Assembly (NCBI GenBank): GCA_028571685.1
Contig: CM053140.1
Location: forward strand, 60,952,201 to 61,016,200
DNA length: 64,000 nucleotides
DNA from: Heterohyrax brucei
Taxonomy: Eukaryota; Chordata; Mammalia; Hyracoidea; Procaviidae
Direction of reading: 5' to 3'
Below are positions 1-10,639 of the stretch, in pieces. Below the pieces are notes generated by a model. That model searched no databases. It saw only the letters and a program-made list of their open reading frames with translations, and was not told the origin of the DNA. The first letter of the stretch is position 1. Every line of letters begins with the position of its first letter. A program made the position numbers and the translations under genes.

Positions 1-549
1 GGACTAATCAGTTCCTCCCACCTGGGGATCTCTGTTTGGAGACAGAGCAACAAACAACTGTGGGAACCAATCACTTCAGCCGTGGGAGAGGCCACCATGC
101 TGTCAGGGTCATGCTGGGTCACAGAGTTAGCAGAGAAGCCCACCTGCAGAGACAAAAACAGATGAGCAAAGGGAGCTAGAGATGAGTCCTCTTGCAGATG
201 GCAGTCAGGAACAAAGACAGAGAGAGTCAGAGAGGGTCACTCTTGGGTGACCTTCAGGTCCCTTGATGCCTGGTGGATTTCTCTAGTTGGGGTCTGAGGA
301 GTCTCCCACATTCTTATCCTAAACCCAGTTTCTATCTGAGCTTCTCTGAATGGTTCTGTGAGCCAATTAAGCTCGTTTCTGTTGCACGTGTCTGGATAAA
401 CCATTATTCTTCCACTTTTTTCTACTTCTCCGACTATAAAAAGATTGCCCAGTCTCATAGGTCTAAGTGGCTAATTCCAGACTCCAAACCCCTGACCACT
501 GCCCCTCACTGTGCCTCCATTCCTGGATGTCATTTGTTTAGCTTTTAGG
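1..549. other. Unassigned single-copy-like sequence
   Basis: No repeat family, splice-flanked exon or domain was recognised. Two opposed open frames of 73 and 91 codons overlap each other and encode nothing recognisable, so they are taken as chance frames. Confidence 0.4.
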
Positions 550-720
550 GTTTAATGTCACAACCACCCTGTGAGGACAGGACAGGTCAAATCACTGTAC
601 TCCACTAACAGATGACGGAGCAGGTCAGAGAAAGGAGGTGATTTGCCCAAAGCCACACAGCAGGGAAGTGATGGGGTCACAGTGGGAAGCTCTGTGTGTC
701 TGACTCCTCCTCCAGTGCTC
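550..720 (-). mobile_element. MIR SINE fragment
   Basis: The plus strand reads a diverged MIR complement: CACAACCACCCTGTGAGGAC, then a degraded cagatgaggaaactgag segment, then TTTGCCCAAAGCCACACAGC. MIR is an old tRNA-derived SINE mobilised by L2; this copy is inert. Confidence 0.75.
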
Positions 721-1753
721 CCTCTCCTGTTCCTCTCACTCCCAACATCCCTCAGGGGGAAGGGCATTCTGGGAGCCCCTTTTCCCTGCAAGAGGTGGCC
801 TCCCAGGCTCAGAGAGAAGCCTCCATTTGTGGCTTCCCCTGCCCTGGAAGCCTCTCCTCCTAGGTCTACGCCACACTTGGCACCCTCTCCCTCCTGAGAG
901 ATCCAGGACTATTATAACCCTAATGCTCTGGCTAGGAGAGACTCAATCCCAGAGGTAAACGGAAGAGAACTGCTTCTGATGATTCATGATAACCAGCTTC
1001 CTTCAGTATAAATGGAGTCGCTACTGAATCTCTGTTGTAATGAGCCATTAGCCTCTACCAGGGCTGAACACCAACTCAACCACTACACACGTCCCTGTGC
1101 CGCAGGTGTTGGCGGTATCACTCAGGGTAAACAGGCAGGTCCAGGGCTCAGGGCCCAAGCCACCAGGCCCAGTTGGGATCTGGGTTGTCAGGCATCAGTG
1201 GTTGGCAGAAGCTCCAAGAAGCAGGAGGCTGGGAACCCTTGATCCAATGAAGCCAAGCCCACCAAGTCCATGTCAGGGGCATGGCCGGGTGTTAGGGCGT
1301 CTCCCCATACCTCCTCCACCCAGGTTGCTGGCTCTGTACCCTACCCATAACCCGGCTTTAGTCCCTCTGCCTGGGTTGAAGGACTCGAGCTCCCAGGCCT
1401 GGACCACAGTTTCACCCCGGACTCTATCAGGGGCAACTTTCCAGCCTCAGCTCCATGCCCTGCCCCACATGGGAAATGTCCTCTGGCCCTGGCTTTGTGT
1501 GACCCACCTCTAAAGCCACCTGCAGAGCTGGGTCCAGCCAAGGATCCTCCATCCCTACCTGACCCTGCCAGAAGTCATACAGCATGGACAGAGAGAGCCA
1601 TACTTTACCTAAGCCTCCAGCTAGAGCAGCTCCTGAATTGGACAAGCAGGTGTAACAACTTCCTTTGTGACAGCGTCGTCCAGTGGTTAGTGTACAAGCT
1701 TGGAGATCTATAACTGCAAAATAATGAAATAAAAACATGTGTTCAGTGGCTTG
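721..1753. other. Unassigned sequence, no gene seen
   Basis: About 1 kb of moderately GC-rich sequence. Two 138-codon frames lie on opposite strands (1097-1513 plus, 1427-1843 minus). Neither has a domain, and the minus one runs into an L2 fragment. I see no exon structure. Confidence 0.4.
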
Positions 1754-1842
1754 TTCCTGTCTGTTTCTCAGTTGGAATGTGTGTTCCAGGGGGCAAGGCC
1801 AACTGTTCATCACTGTGTCCTGATGGGTGGCCAGCACACACA
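1754..1842 (+). mobile_element. L2 LINE 3' end fragment
   Basis: GAATGTGTGTTCCAGGGGGC followed by TCACTGTGTCC and a CCAGCACA motif resembles the L2 3' terminus (gaatgtaagctccatgaggg ... ctgtgtccccagtgcc). It is short and diverged. Confidence 0.5.
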
Positions 1843-1964
1843 ACTGTTAACTGCCACCGAGGCAACCGGGCACTATCGTGATCTGTAGGGTTTTCATTGG
1901 TTAGTTTTTCCTAAGTAGATTACCGAGCCTTTCTTTCTAGCCCCTCTTGGTCTGGAAGGTCAGC

Positions 1965-2110
1965 TGAAGTCTATTCAGCCTCACAGCAACATGCAATCCT
2001 CCACTGACGGGGGAGTGGCGGTTAGGTACTTGAGCTGCATCAGCCAGAAAGTAAACCCAGGTCTTCCACTTGAAACATGAGAGGTTTTCCTCTGGACCAC
2101 CAATGCCCCC
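1965..2110 (-). mobile_element. MIR-like fragment
   Basis: TCACAGCAAC, then GGTTAGGTACTTGAGCTGC and AAACCCAGGTCTTCCACTTG, match the order of MIR complement blocks but with poor identity. Confidence 0.45.
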
Positions 2111-2177
2111 AGCACACAGTCCGCCCTCAAAAAAACTTGTTAAATAAATGCATCAACAAAGTAATCTTTGTTATCCC

Positions 2178-2310
2178 ATACTACTCAACGTGTGGTTCGC
2201 AGACCAGCAGTGTCAGATGGCCCACATCCTTATTAAGAATGCAGATTCTGGGGCCCCATCACAGCCCTCGGGGTTGAGGATCTGCACCTCTGTGAGACAC
2301 CAGGTGTGTA
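2178..2310. mobile_element. MER5-class hAT (Charlie) MITE fragment
   Basis: CTACTCAACGTGTGGTTCGC, AGACCAGCAG, TTAAGAATGCAGATTCTGGG and GGGGTTGAGGATCTGCA follow the order of the MER5A non-autonomous hAT consensus. No transposase is encoded. Confidence 0.7.
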
Positions 2311-3224
2311 CATGGAAGACCAGAAGCTCCAGAGTCTCAGTCTGTGCCTCCCCTACCCCTTCTCCTCCACACTCTTTCATCAGGTTGCTTCCCAAGCCCC
2401 TGAAACCAGCCCAGGTGGGTTTCTTTTCCCCAAGGTTGCTGGAAAGATTAAGAGAGATTGCAGATCCAACACATTGGCTCCTTGGAAATACCTCTTCAAT
2501 GGGGCTCTGTCTCTTCACTGTCTGGTCCAAACTCCGGCCAGGGCATCAACTCCACTCGGGGCAGCAGCTCATGTACTGCCACTGGAAGGTTCTGGAATCA
2601 CAACACAGCCAGGCTGGGAACATACTTGTCAGGGAGAGCTTGGGCCCTGGTTGCCAGCTGAAGCCCTTGTCCTACTCTTCTAGCAATGGGGTGACCTATT
2701 CCTTGCTGTACAGCTGCTCCCCACTCACTTTTCCCATCGGGCTCTGCGGGTCTTTCCGAGCCCTGTCTGCCGCCCTCTGGGTAGCCCTTCCATGCAAGGA
2801 GGATCCCCCGGCCCCTCATTGCTAGGCTGGGCCACCTGACTGCCACCTATACTTTCACTCCTGAGTCCTCCCTGGCCTCCCCGTTATCCCCCTCTCTGAC
2901 CAGATGTCCAGCAGGGCTCAAATCTCTCGTCTGCAGGTCCTGCCTGTTGAGCTGCTCACTGAGCTATGCAGCAAAGCCCTACCCAGCTCTAATGCTTTGG
3001 AACTCAGAGACCTGGGTTCCCTGTGGCCATCCTCTCCATCCTCAGCTCATTCCCCAGACACCTCAGGCCACACTGGCCTTGCCCCAGGGCCTGCCTCTCG
3101 GCTATGTTCTAGTCTCATCTGCCCATCTGATTTTCCACCCATACGATGGTCAAGTACCCAAACTTCACAGAGCCCTCCCAACCTCCTTCTTCACCCGTCT
3201 CTCCCACTACAAGTCATCACATCA
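2311..3224. other. Unassigned sequence with a long frame, not called as a gene
   Basis: The longest open frame of the window (225 codons, plus strand, 2148-2825) begins inside the MER5-class repeat and shows no domain, signal peptide or splice context. A 193-codon frame follows at 2904-3485 and runs into an L2 relic. The composition is rich in Ser, Pro and Leu, as expected from CT-rich DNA. Both are judged chance frames. Confidence 0.5.
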
Positions 3225-3650
3225 AATGCTCAGGCCCGAAGTTCTGGGTCTTCCATCTCTCCTTCTCTTTCCCTTAGCCTACAACTTGTCTCTGGGGAAA
3301 TTCTATCAATACTTTCTCCACCTCTTCCTCCTCCTCTTCCCCTACCTGCTCCCACCCCACCCAGGTCCCAATCCCACCATCTCTCCTCGGTGATTGCAGT
3401 CACCTCCTCCATGGTCTACAGCCTCCCCCTCACCCTGAGAGCTCTGGGTGACCCACAACAGCCTGAAAATCCTTTTAAAATATAAATCAGACCATAAAAC
3501 TCCTGCTAGACCCTCCAGGACTTCCCACCTTACGTACAATCACCTCCTTTCTCCAGACTCAGTCCAGCAAGTCCGACGCTATCTGCCTCCACCCACCCTG
3601 ATTCCACCTCCCGCCTCCTTGCTTGTTCTGCATTGGAGATCCTCTCTAAG
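3225..3650 (+). mobile_element. L2-type LINE 3' region
   Basis: Blocks in order: CCATCTCTCCTCGGTGATTG, CAGTCACCTCCTCC, AATCCTTTTAAAATATAAAT, CAGACCAT and CTCCAGGACTTCCCACCTTA. They follow the L2 sense order (tggattattgcaatagcctcc ... gatccttttaaaa ... catcttac). The copy is heavily diverged. Confidence 0.6.
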
Positions 3651-4261
3651 GGACCCGGACATTGGTCAGTGGGGACTAGCTGGGCCCCTTCATGTTCAAA
3701 CTAGCCAGTCTGTTTCAGGTAACCTCGGAGGGCCCAAGGCAGGAGGGAAATGTCACCTAAAGAGGGTGAACACTAAGAAAGTCAAGAGAGGAAGGGGTGA
3801 GCTCAGCAAACCTCAAAACTGGGTCAGTTCATGTATAATTGGGTAGGGAGGGTATCCTGGGGGTTCTTGATTTTTCTTTGGTCATTTTTCTTGTGCTATG
3901 AAATGTCTTCCTTTTGTAGCACCAGGTGACCTCCAAAGACAAAAGGGAGTGAACAGTGGGGTGATTGCAGGAGGGGCTGAGGATCTTAACAGCCAGCCAG
4001 AACACAGCAGGAAGATTCTTCTCTGCCCTCGGTTGTCCTTTTCGGACTCACGAGAGCTTTGAGAATGGAGAGACTGCTTCCCCTCTCATGAAATCAGCAC
4101 TGGGCCTAGACCACCTCAGATGCCTCCTCCAGCTCTGGGATGCCACGATTAGCCTCACTCCCCCAGCCCTGGGCCTTTCACAAGTCTCATAACACAGGCG
4201 GGACTGCTGCCCAAGCCGGGGCCCTGTGCTGTCCACCCAACAGGTGATGCTAGCAATAGCC
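3651..4261. other. Unassigned sequence, no gene seen
   Basis: Purine-rich around 3720-3850, otherwise unremarkable. Nothing recognised on either strand. Confidence 0.4.
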
Positions 4262-4425
4262 TCCATTCACCAGGTACCTCCCACCTAGTGGGCATCCTGA
4301 ACCCACGGATCTAATGCCCCCAGCAGCCCTGTGAGGTGGATTTGTTATCCCCATCTTGTAGAAGGCTCAGGGAGGTTTCTGTGAAGCTGAGAACTGACCC
4401 TGCTCCAAAGCTCACACTCTTCTCC
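4262..4425 (-). mobile_element. MIR SINE fragment
   Basis: CAGCAGCCCTGTGAGGTGGA, then GTTATCCCCATCTTGTAGAA, then GGCTCAGGGAGG are the MIR complement core and flank. Confidence 0.75.
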
Positions 4426-4787
4426 CAGCCCCACATGGACATTGGATCTGTGAGCTCCAGGCTGCCCTCATTTGCCAGGCCCTGATCTCAGCTTTCCCCT
4501 GCATGGTAATATGCACTTGTGGTTTCCCCCACCCTCATCCAGCCTCCCTGCCATTTATGGATTACTGATTGAGTTGTTATCTCGGTTTTGTTTTTGTTTT
4601 CGTGGGAGAGGACAGGAAGCTGCTCCTTTCTGGTCTCTTTCCTCCTGACATAAAAGGGCTCCACTCTGGTTCAGGACTGACTGTGCTATGTGACCCAAAC
4701 CTGGTCAGTCATAGGTCTGCAACCCCCTGGCCCCATGTGGCTAGTACTCTGTAGAAAGAGACCAACAGTAAACCAACAAATGCGAGA
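4426..4787. other. Unassigned sequence
   Basis: Contains a short TTTTGTTTTTGTTTTCG run near 4585. No gene or further repeat recognised. Confidence 0.35.
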
Positions 4788-5337
4788 ACTGTCAGTTACG
4801 TTCACGAACTCATCCTACCAAAAGTGCTACGTACCTCATTGCTCTATACCCTTATAGTCACCTTCTACGCACTCCCTTTGGGAAGCTATGGACCAACACC
4901 AGCACCTAGTCCACCCTTCAAAGCAATTTTGGAACTCTTTTCTGGAATGGCCATCAGAGCTGTCATATTACCCTTAATGTCGAGAATGTCATCAAAATAT
5001 CATCCTTTCAATATTGCCTTTATCTTCCAGTAAAGAAAAAATTCATTGGAGGCCAGATCAGTTGGGTATGGAGTATGTTCCAATACAGTTATTTGTTTAC
5101 TGGCTAAAAACTCCCTCACAAACCACTATACAATTACATTCGCAAAGTTGCCACAGTGCCGTTGCGCACAACTGCTGTTCCAGAAAGAGCTCCAAAATTG
5201 CTTTGAAAGATGAACTAGGCACTGGCATCAGTGCATAGCTTCCCAAGGGGAGTACTTCAAAGGTGACCATGGTGATATTCAGCACAGAAGCATGTAGCAC
5301 TTAGAACGATTAAGTTCATAGACTTAATTGTCAGATC
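4788..5337. mobile_element. Fold-back derivative of a mariner-type DNA transposon
   Basis: Both ends are copies of the same mariner 3' terminus in opposite orientation. The right arm (about 5111-5337, plus) has a reading frame with blocks QNCFER and CIASQGEYFKGDHGDIQ, which I recognise as the C-terminus of mariner-family transposases, followed by a terminal inverted repeat around TAAGTTCATAGACTTAATTG. The left arm (about 4788-4960) is the same region reversed, with inverted repeat GTTCACGAACT. The middle (5030-5110), read on the minus strand, gives VREFLA-like and VLEH.PYS-like blocks of the transposase catalytic region. Stops interrupt every frame. It is a dead, MITE-like palindromic derivative; transposition would have depended on a full-length relative. 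Confidence 0.75.
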
Positions 5338-5715
5338 TCACACACTTACTACAGGCCAGGTTTGTCAAATGACATATGTACTATGGGCCACACACACACG
5401 CAGTCATTTAGGCGTCACAACAGCTGTATGAGGTAGGCACTTTATCACCACATGTTACAGATAATGCACGTGCAGATGAGGGAGCCCTGGTGGTGCAGTG
5501 GTTAACCAAAAATCAGCAGTTCGAATCCACCAGCCACCCCTTGGAAACCCTGTGGGGCAATTCTACTCTGTCTATGGGATCACTTTGAATCAGAATCAAT
5601 TTTATGGCAATGGGTTTGTTTTGGGGGTACAGATGAGAAACTGAGGCTCAGAGAAGTTGCATAAAGAGGTTCAAAGTCACATAGCTACTAGGCGGCAGAA
5701 CTGGGATTTGAACTG
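5338..5715 (-). mobile_element. MIR SINE split by a younger SINE
   Basis: A MIR complement runs from about 5338 (CTACAGGCCAGG, GTCACAACAGCTGTATGAGG, TTACAGATAATGC) to 5480. It resumes at 5630 (CAGATGAGAAACTGAGGCTC, AAAGTCACATAGCTACTAGG, TGGGATTTGAAC). The interval 5481-5629 is a SINE insertion flanked by a duplicated CAGATGAG. Confidence 0.9.
5481..5629 (+). mobile_element. Afrotherian tRNA-derived SINE, type 1
   Basis: The head GAGCCCTGGTGGTGCAGTGG holds an intact-looking pol III A box, and CAGTTCGAATCC is a B box. The body TTGGAAACCCTGTGGGGCA and the tail GAATCAGAATCAATTTTATG complete it. An 8-bp target duplication CAGATGAG (5473-5480 and 5630-5637; 11 bp if one mismatch is allowed) marks insertion by target-primed reverse transcription into MIR. 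Confidence 0.93.
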
Positions 5716-5723
5716 AGACACCA

Positions 5724-5948
5724 AACGAACCCTGGTTGCACAGTGGTTCAGCTCTCGCTTCCTAACCATTAAGCCAGTAGCGCACATCCAGCAGCTGCTC
5801 CATGGGAAAGAAGATGTAGCAATCAGCATCCACAAAGATCTGTCACCTTGGCAATCCTGTGGGACAGTTCTGCTTGGTCCTAAAGGATCTCTGTGAGTTG
5901 GAAGCAACTCAAGGGCAGCAGAGTTAGCTGGTTGGCTGATTGGTTTTG
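5724..5948 (+). mobile_element. Afrotherian SINE, type 1, with extra internal sequence
   Basis: Head GAACCCTGGTTGCACAGTGG, body CAATCCTGTGGGACAGTTCT, and tail GAGTTGGAAGCAACTCAAGG. About 80 bp between head and body are longer than in neighbouring copies and include CAGCAGCTGCTCCATGGG. Confidence 0.85.
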
Positions 5949-5971
5949 TCTTGTGCTGTACTGCTGCTTCC

Positions 5972-6090
5972 TTGTAACAGATCAATTATGCCTGTTTCAT
6001 AGATGAAGAAACTGAGACCCCATGGTGATTTGCCAAAGACGGCAGAGCTGGTATTTGAATACAGGTATGTGTAGCTCCAAAGCTTGAGCC
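5972..6090 (-). mobile_element. MIR SINE fragment
   Basis: TTCATAGATGAAGAAACTGA, then GATTTGCCAAAGACGGCAGA and GCTGGTATTTGAATACAGGT follow the MIR complement. Confidence 0.8.
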
Positions 6091-8564
6091 TTGACAAATG
6101 AGCCTGGATCCTGGCTGGGACCTACTGTCTCTTGCATGTTCTCACTGACCCTGGCTGGGCCCCTCATTGAGCCCAGACTGAGAGCAACAATGTTATGGTC
6201 TCCTGCAGCCTCTACCTCTATGGCCTTGAGTCTCACTGCCATCTGCAGGCTGCAACTCCTGCACAAATCTGTCTGTTGGGTTTATGACAAGCCAACCAAG
6301 ACTGCAGGTGACCCCAGGCCCTGGGCCCACGTTCTGTGTCCCACCTGTGCCTGCTGGGGTCTGGCGTTTGAACTCTGGCCTCACTTGTTAAATCTCATTA
6401 GCAGGTACTCCAGCTGTTGTCAGCCACAAGGTTCAAAGCCGGAAGCCCGCAAAAGCTTCCCCATGAGAATGAACAGCCCTTCCAGGGAGCATGCTGCCTA
6501 GAGAACGTGCCTCCCCTAGAGGTTTGGACACAGCTCAGGCCAAGCCTCCCTGTGCTACTAAGAGGGAGGTCCAAAAAGCAGAGACCCACACTGAACAGAG
6601 CCTAGCAGCCAGTGACAGACTCAGCACAGTCCCAGCCACAGCCGCTCTCCACCCACAGGCCTGGTCAGGCTTGAGGCAGGCAGTGGCTAGGCCAGACCTG
6701 AGTGTCCTGGCAGCAGCAGGGCAGCACTTTTGTCTCTGGTTAAGGGCACAGTTAGTGTCTGTCATTGGAGAATCAGAGTTTGTTGGTGTGACTTCCGAAT
6801 GCCAAACCCCAGCAGGTACAGAGAGGAACACAGAGAGTGGATTGGGGTTTGCACAGGGGGCAGCAGTTACAGCAGATGCAGTGGTGACCACCCTGGCCCC
6901 AGGGCTCCCACCTTCACACCCCTGAAGACTGCTCTCTGCAAACATCCTGGCTTTCTGGGCCTCACACCTCCACTATAGCCTACGCAATGACATCCACTCA
7001 CAGAACATAGCACCCCAACGTGTCAGAACAGCTCCAGACCTGCGCTTGGCTCTGAAAGGGCAGGACAGAAAGGCTTTTCCTCACAAGCTGACCCTCGGAG
7101 GGGGACAGACATCAGCTGACACGGATTCAAGTGGTGATATGCTAAGTCAGAAGAGTACATGCAAGGTGAGGGGACTGAGGCTACGGTGTGCCTGCGAGAG
7201 GCTGACAGGGCCTTGCTGGGTGCAGTGGGAGGGTAAGGACGAGGTTATGTTCTCCCGTGAGTCCCCAGTCCCGGCACAGGACCCAAAACATTACGTAACA
7301 CCCTTGAAAGTTTTGCTGACTGAGCATCTCCTAGTTGTAAGCACCCTCCTAGGCCTCTTGTTGGTTAAGGAGTAGGCAGGAGGCTGGCCTCAGTTCCCCC
7401 ATCTCTGTTATCCACATTGTCACCTTCCCCAGGAGTTAGGGTCCCTATATTTCCTTTTTGTCCAGTGTCTCCAGGGCTCATTTCTCAGCCTGTGGTGCCC
7501 AGGAGGGAGGAGGCAGAGTATAAACAAAGAGGACTGCAGAAGAGAGTGGGACCTGTCCCAACTGCCCTTCTCCAGGCAAAGCCATGGTCTCCTCCACACT
7601 GCAACCCCACAAAGGGAACTGGAGAGTGACCCAGACACCACCCCCCTGAAAGGAACAGATCCAAGAAGGGGACAAGAGCAGGAAACACCGACACAGAATA
7701 ACTGATACAGTACAAAGCAGTCCCCTCGAGGACACAGGTGCTGTAGAAGAAACCAGCTCAGCTGTACATGGTCCCTCCTCATTGCCCATCTAGGTACACA
7801 GGCCTTCACATCCCTCACAGAGCTTGTTTCAAAGGGGTTGTTTCTCGCCGCTTGATAAAATGTAATTCACTTAAGGCTCTGTGATGGTTATTTTATGTCT
7901 CCAATGCATGCTTTTCACGGCAAGACCAATTCCAAGAGAACACAGTTGGTGCAAGGTAGCTCCATTAGCAGGAGCTAAATGGCCAATCGTTCAAGGAGGG
8001 GGCTTTGACTAAGCAAGACTCAGGAAAGATGAAAACTGCCTGGGCCATTCTGCCAGGAATCCTGCAGTGGCATTACAACCGCGCTTTACAAGTCTTCGTT
8101 ATTCTTCCTCCAGCTGAAATTCAAGTTCATTTCAGAGCCCTGAGAAGATGATTAAAGGAGATTCAACCTAGAATGAGTTAGCCCTGAGCAGTGGATGAAG
8201 GGCCTCACCTGATCACCTCCTGGGGAAACAGCATCTGTTTCCAACAGCCCCTGCCAGGTGGGCACCAGGCATTCTCACATACACACGCAGTAGTGGGAAC
8301 GAGGAAAATCAGAACGGCCACAGGCCATCAGGAGAGGGAAGCCAAGAGTGGGGGGTGTGGGGTCTGAGCCACCAGAGACCATTTCTGCAGGAAGAGAGAG
8401 GATTAGGGAGAGAGCAAAAGGAGCAGAGACAGCCTGCTAATTCTAGTGTGTTACTAGAGGCCCCGACTCTGAAGGTTTGAGTGCTGGAAGTGGGCACTGG
8501 TCCAGAGTCTCCTCTGATGCCAGAATTCCCTCCCTCAATGACAAAGTAAAACATAGAGTATTGA
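6091..8564. other. Unassigned single-copy-like sequence, 2.5 kb
   Basis: The longest stretch without a recognised repeat. Opposed 144- and 136-codon frames (6491-6925 plus, 6535-6945 minus) overlap over most of their length and have no domain. A polypurine run lies at about 7500-7550. The part 7840-8280 is more AT-rich with short ordered-looking motifs and could be conserved non-coding DNA. No exon is called. Confidence 0.4.
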
Positions 8565-8813
8565 TACATCTCACACACGTGAAACACACGGTCAGGAGGA
8601 CCCAGTCCCTGGAGAAGGACATCACACTTGGTAAAGTAGACGGCCAGTGAAAAAGAAGACCCTCAAGGAGATGGATTGACATATTGGCTGCATCAGTGGG
8701 CTCAGGCGAAAAGGGAGTGTGATGATGGTACAGGACCAGGTGGTGTTTCACTCTTTTGTGTGTAGTGTTGCTATGAGTTAGAGCTGACCCAGCGGCACCT
8801 AACAACAATGATG
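8565..8813 (+). mobile_element. RTE/BovB-type LINE, 5'-truncated 3' end
   Basis: CCAGTCCCTGGAGAAGGACA, AAGAAGACCCTCAAGGAGAT, GGATTGAC and ACAGGACCAGG lead into the tail GTTGCTATGAGTTAGAGCTG and GGCACCTAACAACAATG. This is the C-terminal coding end and short 3' UTR of the RTE element whose longer copy lies at 22.1-24.6 kb, opposite strand. Confidence 0.88.
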
Positions 8814-8844
8814 CAACATCGACATCAACCCTCGGCTACGGCAA

Positions 8845-9045
8845 CTTAAGTGTGCCTAGCCTGCCTCAGTGCTTTACATGTACCGCCTCATCGAAACTTC
8901 GCAATAACCCACTGAGGAAAGTACTCTTATCTCCACTTTACAGATGAGGAGACAAACTGTGGCTCATAGAGTTAGTCATTTGCCCTGAAGAAGTGTGATT
9001 TAAAGCCAGACCAGTTTCGTGTCCTAGTCTGAACACCTCACTTCA
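8845..9045 (-). mobile_element. MIR SINE
   Basis: GTGCTTTACATGTACCGCCT, CACTTTACAGATGAGGAGAC and GTTAGTCATTTGCCCTG follow the MIR complement over about 200 bp. Confidence 0.85.
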
Positions 9046-9623
9046 TTACTAGACCCCAATAGGTAACAATTTAATTCCTCCTTGCACACTCCCAAGGGTG
9101 GGGAGCTTACTATCTATCAAGGTAGACCTCTCTGTCTCTAGGCACCTTTAAATGTTGGAAACTCCTTCCTTCAGGCCCCACTGAAGGTATCTACTTCCTC
9201 CTCTGCTCAGCAATTGAATACAACTCTAATCTTTCCAAGATCTTCTATCCCTGAGTTCCACAGTCCCACTCCTTCAGTGTTCCTCATCAACAACTCCTCT
9301 GATCAATCTTGAGTTTCCCATGCCATTTTACATTGTCTGACAAAGCTGGATGCAGTTATCCAGAGAAGTTCTGCCCAGGATGGGACCCAACAAAGGTTTT
9401 CTGTCTGCCCAAAGGATCCAGCAAGGGCAAAAACCAAACTCACTCAACTCCCATGCTGACTTCCTTGAATGAGGAGATTATCTGCCCCGGCACAGGATAG
9501 GTCATAGACAGCTGGGTGAATTGGGTGAACATTCTGATCCTGCATTCTTGTCCCCTGATTCTTGTTAGACGTGTGTCCTTGCAACAGAAGCTAGAAGTCT
9601 GAGTGATGAAATTTGAAGCCATT
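9046..9623. other. Unassigned sequence, no gene seen
   Basis: CT-rich stretches near 9120-9310. Nothing recognised. Confidence 0.35.
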
Positions 9624-10071
9624 TGTGGTAGCTTAACTGTAAACTTGACAGCAGTTCCTCATGTTTCCCTGTGTCTGTGCCCTGTACAATATGATGACAA
9701 TTTTTCTCATTAAGAAGTAAAATGTAGTTTCTTCGCTCCTAACTTGAGCTGGCCTTGTAACTTGCTTTGGCCAATAGAAGTAATAGACCACTTTGAGCTG
9801 CCTCTCAAAAGGACTTGTGTATTTCTCGTTTCTGTAACCTACCTTGACTATAAGAACAAGCCTGGAGGATGAGAGACCAGAGATCAGCTATCTGGCTGAA
9901 GCCATACTAAAACCATCATCTCCAGCCAACCTAGCTGACTAGGGATGCTAAAAAATTGCCAAGCCAAGAACCATCCAGCTGACCTATAGACTTTTACGCT
10001 AAATAAATGCTTATTACTTTAAGCAAATAGCTTTTGATTGTTTGTTATACAGCAATAGCTAACTGATAGAT
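9624..10071 (+). mobile_element. Ancient solo LTR, ERVL/MaLR-like
   Basis: TGTAACTTGCTTTGGCCAAT, TGGAGGATGAGAGACCA, CCATCCAGCTGACC, an AATAAA at about 10002, and an end reading TGTTATACAGCAATAGCTAA then CTGATA. This layout (CCAAT-like box, polyadenylation signal, TAACTGATA end) matches an old mammalian LTR whose exact subfamily I cannot name. Non-coding. Confidence 0.65.
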
Positions 10072-10257
10072 ACACTTTATCTCTCAGATTCCACAGCTAT
10101 TATTGCACTCATCCATTTTTCAACTCTGTATCTAGTACCTTGCTTCTCCCACATGGTCCCTTTACTGCCACTTTAGTGCAAAAGAAGAAGAAATTTCTTC
10201 CATATCTAAAGCGACCATAAAGAAAAATTCTGTTGCTAGAATTCATTTCTCCTTTCC

Positions 10258-10400
10258 AGTCATTCCTTCGTTCAGTCATTCCACAAGTGTTTATTGTGTA
10301 TGTACTACGTGTTGAGGTACATGATTCCAGCCATCACATATCACACAGGGATACCAACACTAAACAAAGAATTGCAGAAGTAATTAAAAAATGGTAATAA
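10258..10400 (-). mobile_element. L2 LINE 3' end fragment
   Basis: CATTCCTTCGTTCAGTCATT, AAGTGTTTATTGTGTATGTA and AACACTAAACAAAGA resemble the reversed L2 terminus. Confidence 0.55.
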
Positions 10401-10639
10401 ACATAGTTTTTTTGCTCAGAGTTTGCATGAAGTATTCCAGGCTGAAATAAAGTTAGAGCTTCAATGTCTAGGCAAAATGCCCAAAGGTCACTTCACAGAA
10501 GAGCAGGTGCTTACCCTGAGGGAAATTCACACCCTGCTATGAGCCTCTGGGCTCACTCTGCTTGTTGGAAACATTGGCTCCAAATCACAGGAGCAGCTCC
10601 TAGGCCTGTGCCAAAGTCCATAGGATGGTGCTAGCATGC

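Noticed and set aside
2148..2825. 225-codon open frame, the longest in the window
   Set aside because: It starts inside a MER5-class repeat, has no domain, no convincing start context and no splice structure, and lies in CT-rich DNA where stops are rare.
5481..5560. tRNA gene from A-box and B-box-like words
   Set aside because: The words belong to the tRNA-derived head of a SINE; no cloverleaf or mature 3' end can be formed.
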